A stretch of 64,000 bases of DNA. Source: Cyathus striatus. Its lineage: Eukaryota > Basidiomycota > Agaricomycetes > Agaricales > Nidulariaceae. Position 1 is the first letter of the stretch; every line of letters starts with the position of its first letter. This document shows, one piece after another, positions 1-13,117 of the stretch. Below the pieces are notes generated by a model that saw nothing but the letters and a program-made list of their open reading frames with translations, had not been told where the DNA came from and did not search any database. The DNA lies in NCBI GenBank assembly GCA_025738555.1, contig JAOVFP010000009.1, positions 1,178,001-1,242,000 of the forward strand, in the 5' to 3' direction. The position numbers and the translations under genes were made by a program.

Positions 1-47
1 ATGTTCATCCATTTATACTTTTCCCTCGTAGCTGACCGCTCTTGAAG

Positions 48-513
48 TATGGTAAGCCGGACAACACCACCCGCCCGGGAGGACCGCTCGCGACTGCCGT
101 ATTCACCTCGAATATCTTCAGTAACACTACCATTTGGCTTCTCTCAGACAATAGCACCATTGTATCCCTCATTTGGACCATTCAGCTCATCTGCTCCATC
201 GGGCTGTCTAACAATGGCTCGATCATTGCAACTCCGTATAATGGCACTAAACCGACCCCGTTCGAAGTCGTGCAGTACTATCGCGCCTCCAGCGTTGTTC
301 TGGCGTTGGACGGGTACAATAATACTGCCGCCTTGAGCGCAGATGACCAGCCTGATGTGCCGTTGCCTAGTGGAACCGATATGGACATGCTCGCGTGTTT
401 GAACGATACTGTGGCGAGCAATGTACCGCTTGTTGATGCTGCCGTAGGTTCGAGGTTTACGTTCTCGGTGGCGGGAATGTTGGGATTGGTTTGGGTTGTT
501 GGAGTGCTGATTG
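48..513 (+). CDS. C-terminal exon of a glycosylated, membrane-anchored fungal protein (5' truncated)
   Basis: The reading frame is open to a stop at 539, but a GTGAGT donor at 514 suggests the exon ends at 513. The frame is closed by TGA at 33-35, so the exon probably begins after an acceptor AG at 46-47. The protein contains many N-X-S/T sequons (for example NTT, NST, NGT), a motif VQYYRASSVVLALDGYNNT, and a hydrophobic C-terminal stretch (GMLGLVWVVGVLIG) that would be a membrane anchor. I recall similar hypothetical proteins from Agaricomycetes with an extracellular glycosylated domain and a terminal transmembrane helix, but I cannot name a function. The N-terminal part lies outside the window, and a short 3' exon after an acceptor near 660 is possible. 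Confidence 0.5.
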
Positions 514-539
514 GTGAGTTTTGGGTGCTTTTTGTTTGA

Positions 540-3500
540 GTGTTTTTCTCTTGAAAATGCGCGGCATGTACATTAGGGAAGAAATATAATATATTAGCAT
601 CCGCTATGATCCTCTGGAATACATGATATTGACTAAAACTATTGTATGTTTGTTGGGTTAGACACTGTCATCACCATGCATCGCTCTTGTCTAAGTTGTC
701 TTCGTTCCCTCCCCCATTCTTCACTGTCTTATCTCTCCCTCAGCACCGTTGATGACGACGCATTAACAATGGTCTTGCCATGTACTTACACTGTAAGCAG
801 TTATGGTTGATAATGGGCACAACTTCAGGTAGCGCCTCAACATAAAGGAGGCAGCGCCGCAATACAGCAGAGGATGACAATACAAGCCGACAACGTGAGC
901 CAGAGAAAGTCGAAAATAGTAAAGTTGCAAAGAAGCAGTGGGGAAAGGCAGAAACGGATGCATTACGAAAGGTTGCGAATGAGGATACGCAACACATTCT
1001 GAGAATTCGGTAGTCCGGTGTGGAAGGGAAAGCTAGCTACACGAGTAGCTGCAACCGGCCAGGGAGCGAGAACCGGGAAGTACGGATTAATGGGGACAGC
1101 ATCGATCCACTGAGACACGGCCAGACATGAAAACCGGCACAAAGCCAAAGACGAGAAGCAGGAAAGAAAGAGATGGCTTTTGGTGAGGTGATGGTGCGTC
1201 GTCTGCTACCGCTCCGCGAAACGAAAGTTTGTGATAAGTGAGAGAGGGGAGGGGGAGAGAGAGAGACAGGGGGAAGTGGGAATGTACTGACACGTAGACC
1301 TAGAAGAGGTAGCTTGAAGCACTCGAGTAATAGCAGCCTACGCCACTGCGGAAACGTCGCATTCTACTTCAGCCTGAGTTATGGGATTGTACGTCCCCCG
1401 ACCGAAGTTCATGTTGCAATAGGCTTTTTTGGGCCGATGGTGCATCGTTTGCTACCGCTCTGCGAAAGCAAGAACATTTAGGATAAGTAAAAGGGGAAAA
1501 TAGAAAAAGGAAAAGGCCTACCGAGACATATAACTCGAAACACTCGTGGCAAGATAGCAGCAGCAGCCCCAACCACAGAATCGCACCTAACGTAAGCCTA
1601 GGAAACGCCCGGCACTCCTCGCACTCTCTTTCTGCTCCCCTGTTCCTCCCCTTGCCGCAGCAGTGTCCAAACTCAAATTCGAAATGCCCTTACTGATCTC
1701 AGGCTCCCTCTCATTTTTATCGCTCCAAAACCCCAATTTTTTTTTTCTTCCTTCCTCCCTTGACCTCCAAGTGTGCAGTAGAATTTGTGGACCTCAGCAA
1801 GAAGGCCGGACCGCGCTGAGGGTGGAAAGTGATTGATGCGGAGGGGATCGTGCATCCGATTGTGGAAGGGGTAGATACGCGCGGGGTGCCGGGCTGGAGA
1901 GTTTGGGCATGGTAGATTTGCGCAGGATTCAGAAGTCTTGGAAGCGGGGGTGGTGAGGATGGCTATCGAGATTCCGTTGGGGAATCTATGGGGAGATTAG
2001 TATGTATAGTAAGAACGGGGATTCGAATGGAAGGTGGGCACGATATGGAGGGAGAGGATAGTATGGAATGGGGTGGCACGCAAGTAGGGGAATAACATAC
2101 TTGGCAATATCCTCCTCTAATCCCCTCGCCAACTCCTCCTTATGCAGCTCAGCAACACGCGAAGCGTACTTCTACGTATCGCCGCTGTCGGTTACTGTAA
2201 CAGACTCGAGCCACCGCGTTTGGTGAAGAACTCCGTAGCGGAGGTATTCCACTGACTTTCATCGTGCACAGTTGAGTGAACTGCCACGAGTCGAGGTTTG
2301 TTGACCTATTGATAGCATAAAAGGTAAAGCAAGGGCGTAATTAGGATTAAGAGGAAGAAGAAAGGAGAAGGAGTACACACCATACAAGAGAGATACATAT
2401 ATACAGCCATGTTCTAGTGCACATTGGAACGGTCCAGACAGATGACCACTCCAAAAGTAACACGAACCAAGCGGGGTTGAGCGCATTACATACCGTCAAG
2501 ACCCAGTCTCCCGTAGTCAGAGGTGTGTGTCTCTATTTGGTTTTTTCGTTTGTATCAGCCCAGAGACAAGGATGCCTGTCCCTTACATCAACCTCCTTCC
2601 TTCTGTCTGTAGTCTACAACGCACCTTGTTGCATTTCTAGGCCATGAAGACTTTAAATACATTTTCGGCTCCTCGCTCCGTCTATTCTGTCATTTAAATT
2701 TGAGTTAGCGGTATGGGGATATAAGGGAGAGCGTGAGGAACGAGAGGAAAAATGATGAATTTTCAATGTTGGTGCTTGTTGTCTAGAGACGTTCAACGCC
2801 GGCGCCGAATAAGTTAATAACATTGCGGAAACTGCGAGTCCGCGACCAAGTCCAGTCGGCGGTGCCTTTGATCAGGTGTCTTCAACCTTTCAGCCTCTGC
2901 AAAAAGTGATTTCAATACACCCCACATAAAACCCTTTACAGTACTTAACAGGTAACGGGAATTCCAAGTTTCCAACTAACCTATGCCACTCCAACTCACT
3001 TTTGCTCATGTCTCTACCCCAGTCTAGTACTCGATCAAACTGAGACGTTCAATCAAGTTCAAATCTTAACGTTCTTTAACGTTTAGCAAATATAATTGAT
3101 CTTTACTGAGTACTGATTGAGATCGATGATCTATGATATAGCACGGTTTGCGACTACTGAGTCAAGGGAATGGATGTTATTCCTCTTCGCCACCAAGGAT
3201 CCTCACCACCAACCTTTTACATTCAGTATGTTTAGCTAAGTTTTCTTTCTTGAATGTCAAATCACGGACTGAACAACCGTTTTTATGGCAATTTACTGCT
3301 CTTTTATGGACTTCTATAGTATTCTCCGAGAGGATGTGTCAATAAATTTCCCATGTGATTTAAATATGAAGTTTTCGTAACGCTGTGCTCTAAAGTTCTT
3401 GTATGCTCGTTTTAACATAATAAGTTACTGTCCTTTGAAATGCTGATATTGCGCCCGAATTTGCTCTTCCACAGCATCTGCCTTTCGACACCTGTCACCT

Positions 3501-4028
3501 TAGTCCAATGGACGATTGGGTCTAGATTGGATCTACACTATATCCGCCTTCTTCAGGCTGGTCTCCTTCGGCCACTGGCTCTGTATATTACAACGGCCGT
3601 TAAACAACAATTTTCAGTACTCTTGCAACTTGAAATGGACTTTATTCTGCGAGTTGTGGATCCTCTGTAAGTCATAAAATTTCCAGGATTAGAACCATAC
3701 CGTTTCTCCTAACATATACGTATCACTTCAGAAGATTGAAGTAGTATGTAATTGATTCATACAATGTTTTCGCTGAGGGATGTAGTACACAACCAAGCTT
3801 TGATTATATTCTCAGATCTGGACACCATCACGCTGTAGATTCTGAATACATCTTCTACGTGTACAAGGAATTTAAATATATATTTTCCATAAATAATGTT
3901 CATATCCTACACATACAGTAGATTTATTGAAGTTGGTAAGTTTTACTACCTCTCCGTATACTTGGGCTCAGCTCTCTGCTGCTCACTAGCTCTAATTAAA
4001 TTGCAGTGGGTATAATCGACGTGCTTTA
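540..4028. other. Gene-poor intergenic region
   Basis: I see no convincing coding sequence here. Open frames are short (under about 85 codons), lie on both strands and match no family I recognise. The region contains simple AT-rich stretches around 3050-3150 and 3850-3920. It also holds one copy of a diverged interspersed repeat, listed separately. No tRNA or rRNA gene was recognised. Confidence 0.5.
1136..1640 (+). repeat. Diverged interspersed repeat, longer copy
   Basis: This segment is collinear with 9767-10040. Both contain AAAGCC(A)AGACGAGAAGCAGGAA-like sequence, then AAGCACTCGA, a G(C/T)GGAAA block, a TC(A/G)GCCTGA-like block, CCGAGACATA, and AGCAGCAGCCCC followed by a similar C/A-rich tail. 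It also has an internal duplication: 1191-1240 and 1436-1490 share GTGC(G/A)TCGT(C/T)TGCTACCG followed by GCGAAA. No terminal repeats or coding potential are visible, so its class is unknown. Confidence 0.45.
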
Positions 4029-4544
4029 TCAAATGACCGCTTCCATGCTGTGATTACATCTCCCGTTGGTCCTATAATTGTCTGTAAACTTGTTAGAATG
4101 GTGTGTACCATAGCTTGGGGGGATTGGTAAATGAATACCGACCTTAAAACATCCAATTAAAAAAAATTCTGAAGTCCTGTTAAGTCTCTGGTTGAGTTCA
4201 ACATTGTCATGAAACTCCAAGGCTGCAGACATTAGGCATTCCAGAAGCGCATCAGTGATGGTTACTTTTTGCTTGTTTACTACTAATAGGAAGTACCAAT
4301 AAGGGACAAATGAATCAAAGTGTAAATGCCATATTCTGGAAGAGATGACAACAATAATCATAGATCCATAGTCATCTGGCGTGCAATGAAAGGGACCTGA
4401 ATATTCATTGGCACTCAAAAAGTGATGCAAAAGAGATCTATCGTTGCTGCGCCTCAGGATTTGGCTTATATCAGCGAGTTGTGACAGAATCAAACTTTCA
4501 TCCATTCCGCGAGATATTAGACCAAACTCCCTAACAACCTGCAC
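4029..4544 (-). CDS. Unassigned ORF overlapping the 3' end of the NACHT gene
   Basis: This 171-codon frame starts with GTG inside the last NACHT exon, in a different frame. Its first part (VVREFGLISRGMDESLIL onward) looks protein-like, and it could be the true C-terminal region of the NACHT protein reached through a frameshift or an unrecognised splice. The later part contains hydrophobic, intron-like sequence. No domain was recognised. It may also be a chance frame. Confidence 0.25.
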   Translation of the reverse strand: MQVVREFGLISRGMDESLILSQLADISQILRRSNDRSLLHHFLSANEYSGPFHCTPDDYGSMIIVVISSRIWHLHFDSFVPYWYFLLVVNKQKVTITDALLECLMSAALEFHDNVELNQRLNRTSEFFLIGCFKVGIHLPIPPSYGTHHSNKFTDNYRTNGRCNHSMEAVI

Positions 4545-6670
4545 TTTTGGTCATCTGGTATAGTAGAACCAGCCCCGGCGATACGACATAGCAAAAGAAG
4601 TTGTTTTGTTGATGCATCATCCTTATATCCCTGTAGGTATCTCACCCAAACAGGATATAGACAGGACATTTTGAAAATAGAAATGACATTGTTGTTATGC
4701 TGCAGTGTTAAAAAGAACACTATAATTAGTATTAAATGCAACTTTGTGACATAGGATGACATACAAAGGTTATCAATCTTCCATATAAATATATCACTAA
4801 ATTGTAAAGGTCTTTTAAGGGCAGTGAACTGTATCTCTTGGATGCTTGAGCATCTTTTAGTCCGAGAATTTCGAAAGCCTTGTTGAGATTCCAGGGATTT
4901 AAATGATCTGTAGACGTTTGAAAATATCTTTCTAATGAAAAATTGAAAGCCTGTAAATCGATATATTCTATTCTTGTGTTGGCATGCAAATGCCATTGAA
5001 AGTTGGCATAAAGCCAAGCAACTGCAACAATTTAGATAACATCTGCATGATATTAGATTTAAATACATACCATGCTGCTCACTTGTGTTATAAGTTGGGC
5101 GACTCATATATTTCAAACAGGATTCAGCTATATCCAAGTGAGTTACTTTAACATTCACATAGAAAGTTATCGACCGTGCTTTTGTAGTTAGAAAGTCATG
5201 GAATGATTTGTGGTGAAATTTTATTTCAAAATGCCGCCTAGTAGATTCAGATCCCACATTGAGGGAGATTAGAGAATGAAGTTGGTTCAATGCGAGATAT
5301 GCCTCTCCATCTGAGAGCTCCAATAACTGTTCAACAACGAGAAGCAGCCTGTTCTGATTGTGAAGTACTGCATTCATAATGTTTTTTGACTGGATTGACT
5401 GGTAATCCATTTTTCTCTTTCCACCTAGATTTTTTATAGCAAGTACATAACTTAACACCTTCATGGTTCTCTGGGGGTTTTTCCCTCTTGACATAATTTC
5501 TTGATAGAGGAGATCAAGGTCTGCAAGAGGTGAAGACTCCGGACTGCTATCTCGAATACCAAGTACAATTTCCAACTGAGATGCAGGATTATGATCAGGA
5601 CTGGATATGTATTTTAGAATTGTTGCAGCATATATAAATTGACCAGAAGATCGTTGGACTAGCTTTTCAATGTTGTCTGTAGATGGCCATGGTCGAAGGA
5701 CCGATTTCAGAGCCTTTTTAAACCTGGGATTGTTCTGAATACGACTAAATCCGCTCTGCAAGACCGTCCGAATATCCTGTGAGACCCCTGGAATGCAGTC
5801 CAATGAGATAATATTGGTTGCGAAAATTATTTCCTTAGTGTTAAATACTTCTTGCAAATGAAGTTCAGGTCGACTTGTGATAAATATTCCAAGAGGGAAT
5901 CCGTCATAACGCACAGCTCTGGCTAGCATTTGCAAGATTGCAACTTGCATCTCTTCACCGATGCATTCGTCCAGCCCATCAATGATTATAGCTCTGATAA
6001 GAAGTCTTTCGCGGGGTACCTTGTGGCACGGCTCCAATATGAGCTTTTGGAATTGAGTCTCCAAAGGCATATCAACAATTCGTGGATTGTTTTCTAACTC
6101 GGACAGGATGTATTGTCTGAGCTCCTTATTACCTTCCGCAAGCTGATATGCTAGAGTGGTAATAAGCTGGCCTTCGTTATTTCGAGTTGATGATCCCCTC
6201 CAAAAGAAGAAACTGGCGCCTAATAGTCCTTCTGATGCAGCATGTTCGCATGCAGAGCGCGCTATGCAAGACTTCCCAGAACCTGCAGGTCCGTGCAAAA
6301 ACATGATCCCAGTTTCCTTATCAGGTACCTTGATCCATTCATGTATATCACTTAGTAGTTGTTTTCGTGTGTCCGGATCGCATTTTGGTGCTCCATACTG
6401 GTCCTTAGAATCGTGAGATGCACCACGGGCTACAAGTCGATAAAGGCTTTGAAGTTCTACTCGTAGAAATGTAAGATAGATTCATATATTAGTTTGAAGC
6501 GCCCACATACCTGCCTTTCGTTCACGCACAATATACGCTTGATTTTGAACTTAATAACTTAGTACCGATGACTATACTAATCAAATAGGAGCTTGCACAC
6601 CTGTTATTTCATTGTTTACGAAATGTGCATCACCTATGGAGAAATGTGATGCGTGGTCAAAGTACGACAT
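4517..6670 (-). CDS. NACHT-domain NTPase (STAND family), five exons, about 645 aa
   Basis: My model joins 6670-6601, 6549-6511, 6459-5071, 5021-4765 and 4699-4517 on the minus strand. All introns are 49-65 nt with GT and AG ends, and the total is 1938 nt, an exact multiple of three. The ATG gives the N-terminus MSYFDHASHFSIGDAHF, a start style I associate with mushroom NACHT proteins. A linker GASHDSKDQYGAPKC precedes the P-loop HGPAGSGKS (residues 92-100). The Walker B-like stretch IIIDGLDEC is near 195-201 and the sensor-like ITSRPE near 230. The family comprises ATP-binding signal-transduction switches, often linked to heterokaryon recognition or innate-like responses. Neither role is shown here. 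No WD40, ankyrin or TPR repeats are evident. The 3' end is the least certain part. Confidence 0.75.
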
Positions 6671-9135
6671 GTTGACTGTGGCAGTGTGGGGGGAATAGGA
6701 ATCATCCTGTTGTATTTGAAGGTAAATGGCTCAAATACGGTACAACTTTCTGCGCCATGTGGTGTAGAGCAGGCATTCTGCCTGCATGGTAAAAATGCGA
6801 TTTTCATTTCCGTTACCTCACTCCTTACACACGGTCGTTTACCTCATGTCGCTTACCTACGTAACTGTTGTATGTACGCTTCGAGAATGTCAGCTTTGCA
6901 TTTCCCCCCTTTTCTCTCTCTCAAATGCGCGCTCACTGGATCTGAAGGTTGGACGGATGCGCCAACCACTCGCATAATTTCTTTGTCAAGAGGATACTGC
7001 CAACACAATATCCTTCTCCACAGTGGTCAAGTAAGGTTAGAATAGCAGCCACAGCCTCATCACAGCTATTAAAGGGTCTGTCGCCTGCTGTATTTTTTCC
7101 GTAACAATTATGTACACGACAGACTTGCTCGAGGTAGCTGAATGTTGTATAAATCGTCCAGGTGTCGGCCGACTTCTGGTTGGGTTCAGTGATTGATTAC
7201 CATTGTAGTTGAAATGCGACAGTGTAAGCAAAAACTAATGTACCCCTCCTGCAGACTTAGCAGCGCCAGTCAGCACAGCCAGTACTAGTCACGGTTTTCT
7301 GAGTTCCATTTATTAATAGCAGCTAATAATCTCGGTAATTTCTGGCATCTTTCAAGCATCTTCGGAAACGCCTTTGAGCATGGAAGACCTGTGGTTGCGA
7401 AAGCTAGTCCCTTGAACCACATGAACTGAGGCAGAGCTGTTTAGTGCGGACAGTGGACTTGACGAGGAGGGATTGGGAGTGTTCAAGTTGTTATTGATGT
7501 AGTTAGAGTAGGTAAGCCCATGTAGCTCGGCGATGCGGCGGATGCTAGACACATATCATATGTCACAGAGTCCAGGCTCTAGACCACGCTGCCATTGCCA
7601 TACAGTCAGAACGTGGTCGAAAATACCACAATTTTCAATTGTTCAATAGGTGCCTGTCATAATCGACAATCGTGAGTCAACTAAGTGGTCAATATGTGTC
7701 ACGCATGTCACGGTCATCGGTCACTTCGCTGGCATTGTACATGTCACTACATGTAGGTTTGCTTCGTACTCACGCGTACGTCAGACTTGGTGTCATTGTC
7801 GACGCTTGGGACTCTAGTGAACTGCTGAACAACTGCTGAAATCATAATGCTACTCACTACTACAGCTAGAACATCTAGGCGAAACAACATATCGCACTAG
7901 GGGTCTCAAACACCCCACTCGTTTTTTCGGCACTCTCCTCCTCTCCATCATCGATGTGTTACTTATATCTCGTCTTCATAAAGGCGTACGATGACAATGG
8001 TGGATGGCTAGACAGAGTAGTCCACTTCTTGACTCATTCATGTGGTGCTATGGAACGCAAATGTTAACGGATATAGAAAACCATAGTGCAACCCTTTGCA
8101 GATTGACTCGTATCTGAGCTCGGGGATACCAAAACGTATGTCACCCTCCGCCCTTGCTACTGGTGAATGCTCATTGCAAGTTTTACGCCGGATATGATGC
8201 TGCGGGCTCGTGACTTGCATACCCTTCAACTCGAAAGCATACCTATCGAACTAGTGGTTTCATCCGATACTTATCCTCCTTTGACTACTGGGGTCGATCG
8301 CAGTCGCATATTGCCGATTAGCTAGATGAATTGGATATTTCATTGGTGCGATGCTGGGGATCGGACATCGACGATAGAATCGCAGAGTCGTACTTGCAGG
8401 TTCTCCAGCGCACATCACTTCTCTTGGTTCTTGCTAGGGCAGCTGAAGGTTGTGCTTGCCGTACTGTACATGGTGCCGATGCAACTGACACCAATCTCAT
8501 CCGCCAAGCCGAGTCATCGTGAATGTTAGAGCATAATGTTCCCGATACCTATGTCTTTCAGTTATAACATTCACGGCATCAAGCCAAGCTCACTGCACTA
8601 TGTGTTTCAACCATACTCCACGTTCTCTATGCCCAAGACACTGGTACTGCTGGTTTCCTTGCAGAACGTTCTCCACTCATTACAGCACAGTGGATTGGAG
8701 GACTTCTAAGTCTCTCAGTCCTACATCAGTCTTACAAGCTACCTGAGGCGCACGAGGAATTGCGATACGCGCTTTTTGGTCCAATCGGAGCCTCACGGGT
8801 AGAGTTGGCTTTTCGCAGTACCAGGCGATCGGGGTGTATGCGTCGAATCAACCAATTTCTGTGGGGGTCCCGTTGCGGGTTGTGGGCTTCGCTCCCGTCG
8901 CAGTGCCGACGCGTTCTTAGTTTCCATGGTAGCATGGCAATGTCAAGCTAACTACAACAACATTAGTCGCTCCACCATGAATCTTAGGCTGGACTGGAGG
9001 CCACCTCCATTTCTTCGCCACGACAATAATCCAAGCGCAGCACCTTACCGTACAAGATGCACGGTGGAGGAACCAGAGCATTGAGCATGGAGACTTAGTT
9101 GTCGCAGAGGCCGTTCGCAGACATACCGTGCTCCC
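6671..9135. other. Intergenic region without recognisable genes
   Basis: Short open frames occur on both strands, for example around 6653-7045 and 8326-8529, but none shows a domain, consistent splice structure or recognisable composition. The segment just upstream of the NACHT start (about 6671-7050) would contain that gene's promoter; I could not identify a clear TATA box. Confidence 0.4.
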
Positions 9136-9378
9136 CGATGGGTCTACCGCGGGCTGTGTGTGAAAACGCAGCTTGTGCTGCAGTGGAATGGAGCTGGAGT
9201 GGGGCACGATCTTCGCGGACGTTGGGTTGAAGGTGTGCGGTCTGCTCCCGTCGCACATGGCTACCCAGGGCGGGAAGCCGCTCGCAAAACTACGGCCCCA
9301 AATGGGTCGACTGGGCTCTGTGTGAAAACTGTATCAATGTGCAGTAGAACAGCACACGATCACCGCGGACGTTAGATT
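9136..9378 (+). repeat. Degenerate tandem duplication of about 90 bp
   Basis: The segments 9136-9231 and 9297-9378 align in order. Both have a GGGTC(T/G)AC start, GGGCTCTGTGTGAAAAC-like sequence, a GTGCAGT block, CACGATC and CGCGGACGTT followed by GATTGA or a close variant. Between them lies a non-duplicated GCTCCCGTCGCACATGG-type sequence that resembles 8890-8912. No protein is supported. Confidence 0.4.
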
Positions 9379-9766
9379 GAGGGATATGATGATCATATCC
9401 TCACATCGTTAGTATGACCAGCGGGCCATATGCAAGACCCCAAAGATGATTGGATACACGCCTTTGTAGTGCTGTCAGAGCCTTGAAGCTCGGGTGGAAA
9501 GGTTTGAACGATGTGATTGCTCGCAGATTTGCAAGTCAACCGGAGACTGTGGGTGGAATGGAATGGGTTCCCGCGGTCATGGAGTTGAGGGTTTCGGTTT
9601 TCAACTTTTCCCGTATGACGACCACTCTTTAGTTCCTGATGGAAAACGAAGATTTTCAATGTGCCTGTTGATCCGATTGATTGGCTTCTCAGTGCTATAG
9701 CTCTGCGATTCATATTGTTGATGGGCAATAATGTCTCAATAGTCCGGGCACGAAGCCTCAACTGAC

Positions 9767-10040
9767 TCAAAGCCAGAGACGAGAAGCAGGAAGGGTACAA
9801 GCACTCGATTAAAACAAGTAGCCGCCCCCACCCCAGAAATCACATGAAGGAGCTGTGGAAATGCTACATTCTTCTCCTACCCAGCGCTTCGGCTTGAACT
9901 GTAGGACCGTAAGCGTTCTACAAAAGAGTGCAACATTTACTGTAGGATAACCCGAGACATAGAACATGCTTAGCAGCAGCCCCCGCTTTCAGAATTGCAC
10001 CGAACCCAAGCCCAAGAAACACCGCATAACTCCCGCTCCC
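9767..10040 (+). repeat. Diverged interspersed repeat, shorter copy
   Basis: This is collinear with the copy at 1136-1640 but lacks about half of its length, so it is an internally deleted relative. Shared blocks include CAGAGACGAGAAGCAGG, AAGCACTCGATTA, CCCGAGACATA and AGCAGCAGCCCC. No open frame is conserved between the copies. Confidence 0.4.
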
Positions 10041-10257
10041 CCCGTTCGCCGCAGTAGAACCGGGTAATTAGAGAGGGTCTTGCGTTGGCCATTGGCATTG
10101 GCCTCGGGTGTCTGGACACCGACAGGCGCTTGAAAGTTTAGCACGTGATTGGCACATCCGCGTCAACAAAGGAAAAGATAAAGAAATTCTATTAAAATTT
10201 TTTTTTACTGAGATCATACATGCTAACTATATTACATTCTCTCCAACCAACTCCAGC

Positions 10258-11487
10258 TCATATCGTCGTAGAACTTAAGGTGTTTTTTATATCAGAGACG
10301 TTAGAATTACTATGAAGATCCGCCTTCCTCTCCTTCGTGGCTTCCATTGATGTAAATGAGTAACCATCATGCCTGACATCGCGTGATATAATCAGTTGGA
10401 CTGGAGCTGTAATGCTGCTGGATGCCCCAATCCTAGTAGTTGTTGAAGTCAAATGATTCATTTGCAGCTCCATCGGCCCTGTTGACGCTATCGTATATTC
10501 ATTAGGACTACTTTTCGAAGCACGTATGATTATAAGATTGAACGCAATAACGACGATTTGTTTTAACTGGAATGAGCTTTGAGGTAAACTTATCGACACA
10601 GAAATATGTACGGTGACTTACTGCTTTAGATGTCACGTAAAGAGCATTGCTCCCACATGCATAGGTTATAAATGTGACAGTAACTGCTAGGGTGTACAGT
10701 AGTCCTGACTCAATAATTCGTCGCATAACTTTCTTCAGATCTGATTTCCTCCGACTATTGGTGTCATGAAAAGAGAACCTTGAGTTTTCGCGATCAACAT
10801 GTCGGATACGTCCCACAATTAAAGCTATTAAGGTCTATTCAGCACTGAAGAAAAGCATTATGAAAATTTAGAATCATTAACTTGTTGTTAGAACATTTTG
10901 AATAATAGATATAATCCAGAACGAGCGGTTCGGAGGTTGTAGTTTGGCAGCAGTTACAGTACCAGATGTGTGAAGATTAGCTTGGATCTGAATGATTAAC
11001 GCCATGGATATTGCCGCTCCTATCCACAACAAAATGGAAATAATAATAATTCTCCAAGAACGACTGTACACAATCCAACAACGATATATCTATTTCAAAA
11101 GGTCAACCATTTTAGTCATGAATTGTTTTAGATATACCATACCAATACACCATCTCCTATGACAGTCTGGAAAAGAGTCGTAAAGGACGTTGTCAACGTG
11201 ATCCAATAGCCAAGATCAGAGAATATGGCTTCTGGACCTCCAGGCCCATCATAGAATATGAAAGCTTGCAAACACCGTGTGAAGGTGAGAAACATGTCTA
11301 ATGATGCTACAAAGAACAAAGTGCATCCGATGGTTAGCATTATCCAGTTTATTTCTTCGCTACTTCTTCTTCTTCCATTTGTCGTCAACAATGAATGTAA
11401 GCAAAATGCGGACGATATAGAATTGACACCATAAAAGTAAGTTTCAAGAAATAGCCCCGTTAGCTCGTAAGCGGGTAGTGAGAACAT
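10258..11487 (-). CDS. Multi-pass membrane protein of a mushroom-expanded family, four exons
   Basis: The model joins 11487-11143, 11089-10895, 10834-10622 and 10566-10258, giving 1062 nt (353 aa plus stop). The start MFSLPAYELTGLFLET is the N-terminus I recall for a large family of Agaricomycete hypothetical seven-helix-like proteins. An upstream in-frame ATG at 11535 would add an unusual basic leader. Hydrophobic segments follow around residues 5-30, 45-68, 85-110, 128-150, 175-195, 220-240 and 250-265. The motif GDGVLIYRCWIVYSRSW forms across the first splice site and matches the family's GD..L.YRCW signature. The tail from about residue 270 is polar and Ser/Thr-rich. The exon 2 donor (10894) is chosen for phase; a GTTAATG donor 13 nt downstream would break the frame. 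The function of this family is unknown to me. Confidence 0.7.
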
Positions 11488-11894
11488 ACTCAGATAGAGA
11501 TATGACCTACGGGGGGACGCGGGGACGCGGAACATAGGGCCCTCATTCTAGCGTCGTTTATAGGTGTCACGACCACTGCCATAAGTATTCTCACTGGTAA
11601 AAATACAACCATCACGTTAGGTACAGTACTCCGTGATGGATGCATCATGTACCCGACGAACGCCATTTCCTCATTCAATTTTATTCTACAACAACAGTTA
11701 GTGCATCAACGCAATGCAACCCAGTACGGGCTTTAATTCGTAATTTTAACTCCCAAGGCCAATTTGTGCACATGCTATCTACGGAGTCATTTCCATCAGG
11801 AAACTGGTGAACGGTGAGCTACGGTGAACAAGAAAAGAACAAGAACTTCTTGAAGAAGTTGCTGTTAAACTGACGCCTGACAACGTGTATTTCA
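11488..11894. other. Spacer between the membrane protein gene and the repeat array
   Basis: This is unique-looking sequence upstream of the membrane protein start. It ends in TATTTCA immediately before the first array unit, so the left host-element junction reads A|TC. That is the arrangement expected for a Helitron inserted at an AT dinucleotide. No gene is supported. Confidence 0.5.
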
Positions 11895-13117
11895 TCTATA
11901 TATAATGAGAAGAGGCCTGGGAATTTGGGTATAGATGGTGCGTGGGACAGGCCGAAATTGGGTGGGGAAAATTACGCATTTTGGCCATTTTTTCGATAAA
12001 TCGAGGTGTGGGGCTTGCCATGTATAAATTTATTACGGAAAATGGAAATGTGGCCGTTTTGGGATGGAAATTGGTGGTGTTGCCGTTTTGGGTTGAGATT
12101 GATGGATCTGTAATGATTTGGGAGGGGTTTGATGGGGTCCCTTGCTCAAAACGGATGGATGTGAATGACTAAGCTTCTTTGAATGTGCACGCCACAATGG
12201 GTGATTGATGGCTGGAGTTCTGCTGCTGGCACTTCCATAGTCCCATTCCCTTCCCCCTCCTCTTGAGTTTAAACAGAACAATAATGGTGTATATTTTTGT
12301 GGATAATAATGGCACTATATAAAGATTAGGATTATGAAATTTAGTGGCTGCTGTAGTGATTTATAGTGTATTTATTAGATTTTGAACTGTTGTGATGTTT
12401 TGTTTACTGTAATTATATTGTGTTGGAATGTGTTCCCCCCTTTAGTTTCATACCACAATTAAATGAGGATGTTTATGTGGATAAGAATGGAACTATAATT
12501 GATAAGTTATGATGTATTAGATGGATGGTGTAGTAATTTATAGTAGATTATGTGAAGTTTTTGTTGTTTTTCAACAATGATCAGAATGATATAACCTAAA
12601 TCAGGTGCAATAAATTCAAAGGAGCTCTAACTCATTGATACTATTCATGTCAAGGTGTAGATAATACTACATGGGTGACATATATGATATATATCAGACA
12701 GGTATATAAATAGCAGTTGATATTTGGGGATTGAGGAATAGTGATATATACCATATGGGTGATATATATGATATATGAGGATGACAATAGGATTATAATT
12801 GATAAATAATAAATAATTTGATGGGCACTGTAGTAATGTATGGTGGATATATGAATGTTCTCAGTGTATAATTTGAGTGTAATGAATAGAAATAGGAGTA
12901 TTGATTAAAATAGATTTATTCTGTTCAAGGGAATGAAAATAGTGAAGACTAATCAACATGGGTGGATATATTTGTCATGGGTGAGCTACAATAAATTAAA
13001 AGGAGCTCTGACTGATTGATACTATTCATGTGTGGAATTGATAGAAGTAGTTAGAGATATATAAGTGATGTAATTTAAGTGTAAATAGTGATGGGTGATG
13101 AATGTGGATGGATATGT

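Noticed and set aside
6653..7045. Plus-strand 130-codon frame with a GTG start
   Set aside because: No recognisable domain; it overlaps the NACHT start region on the other strand and lacks a normal start.
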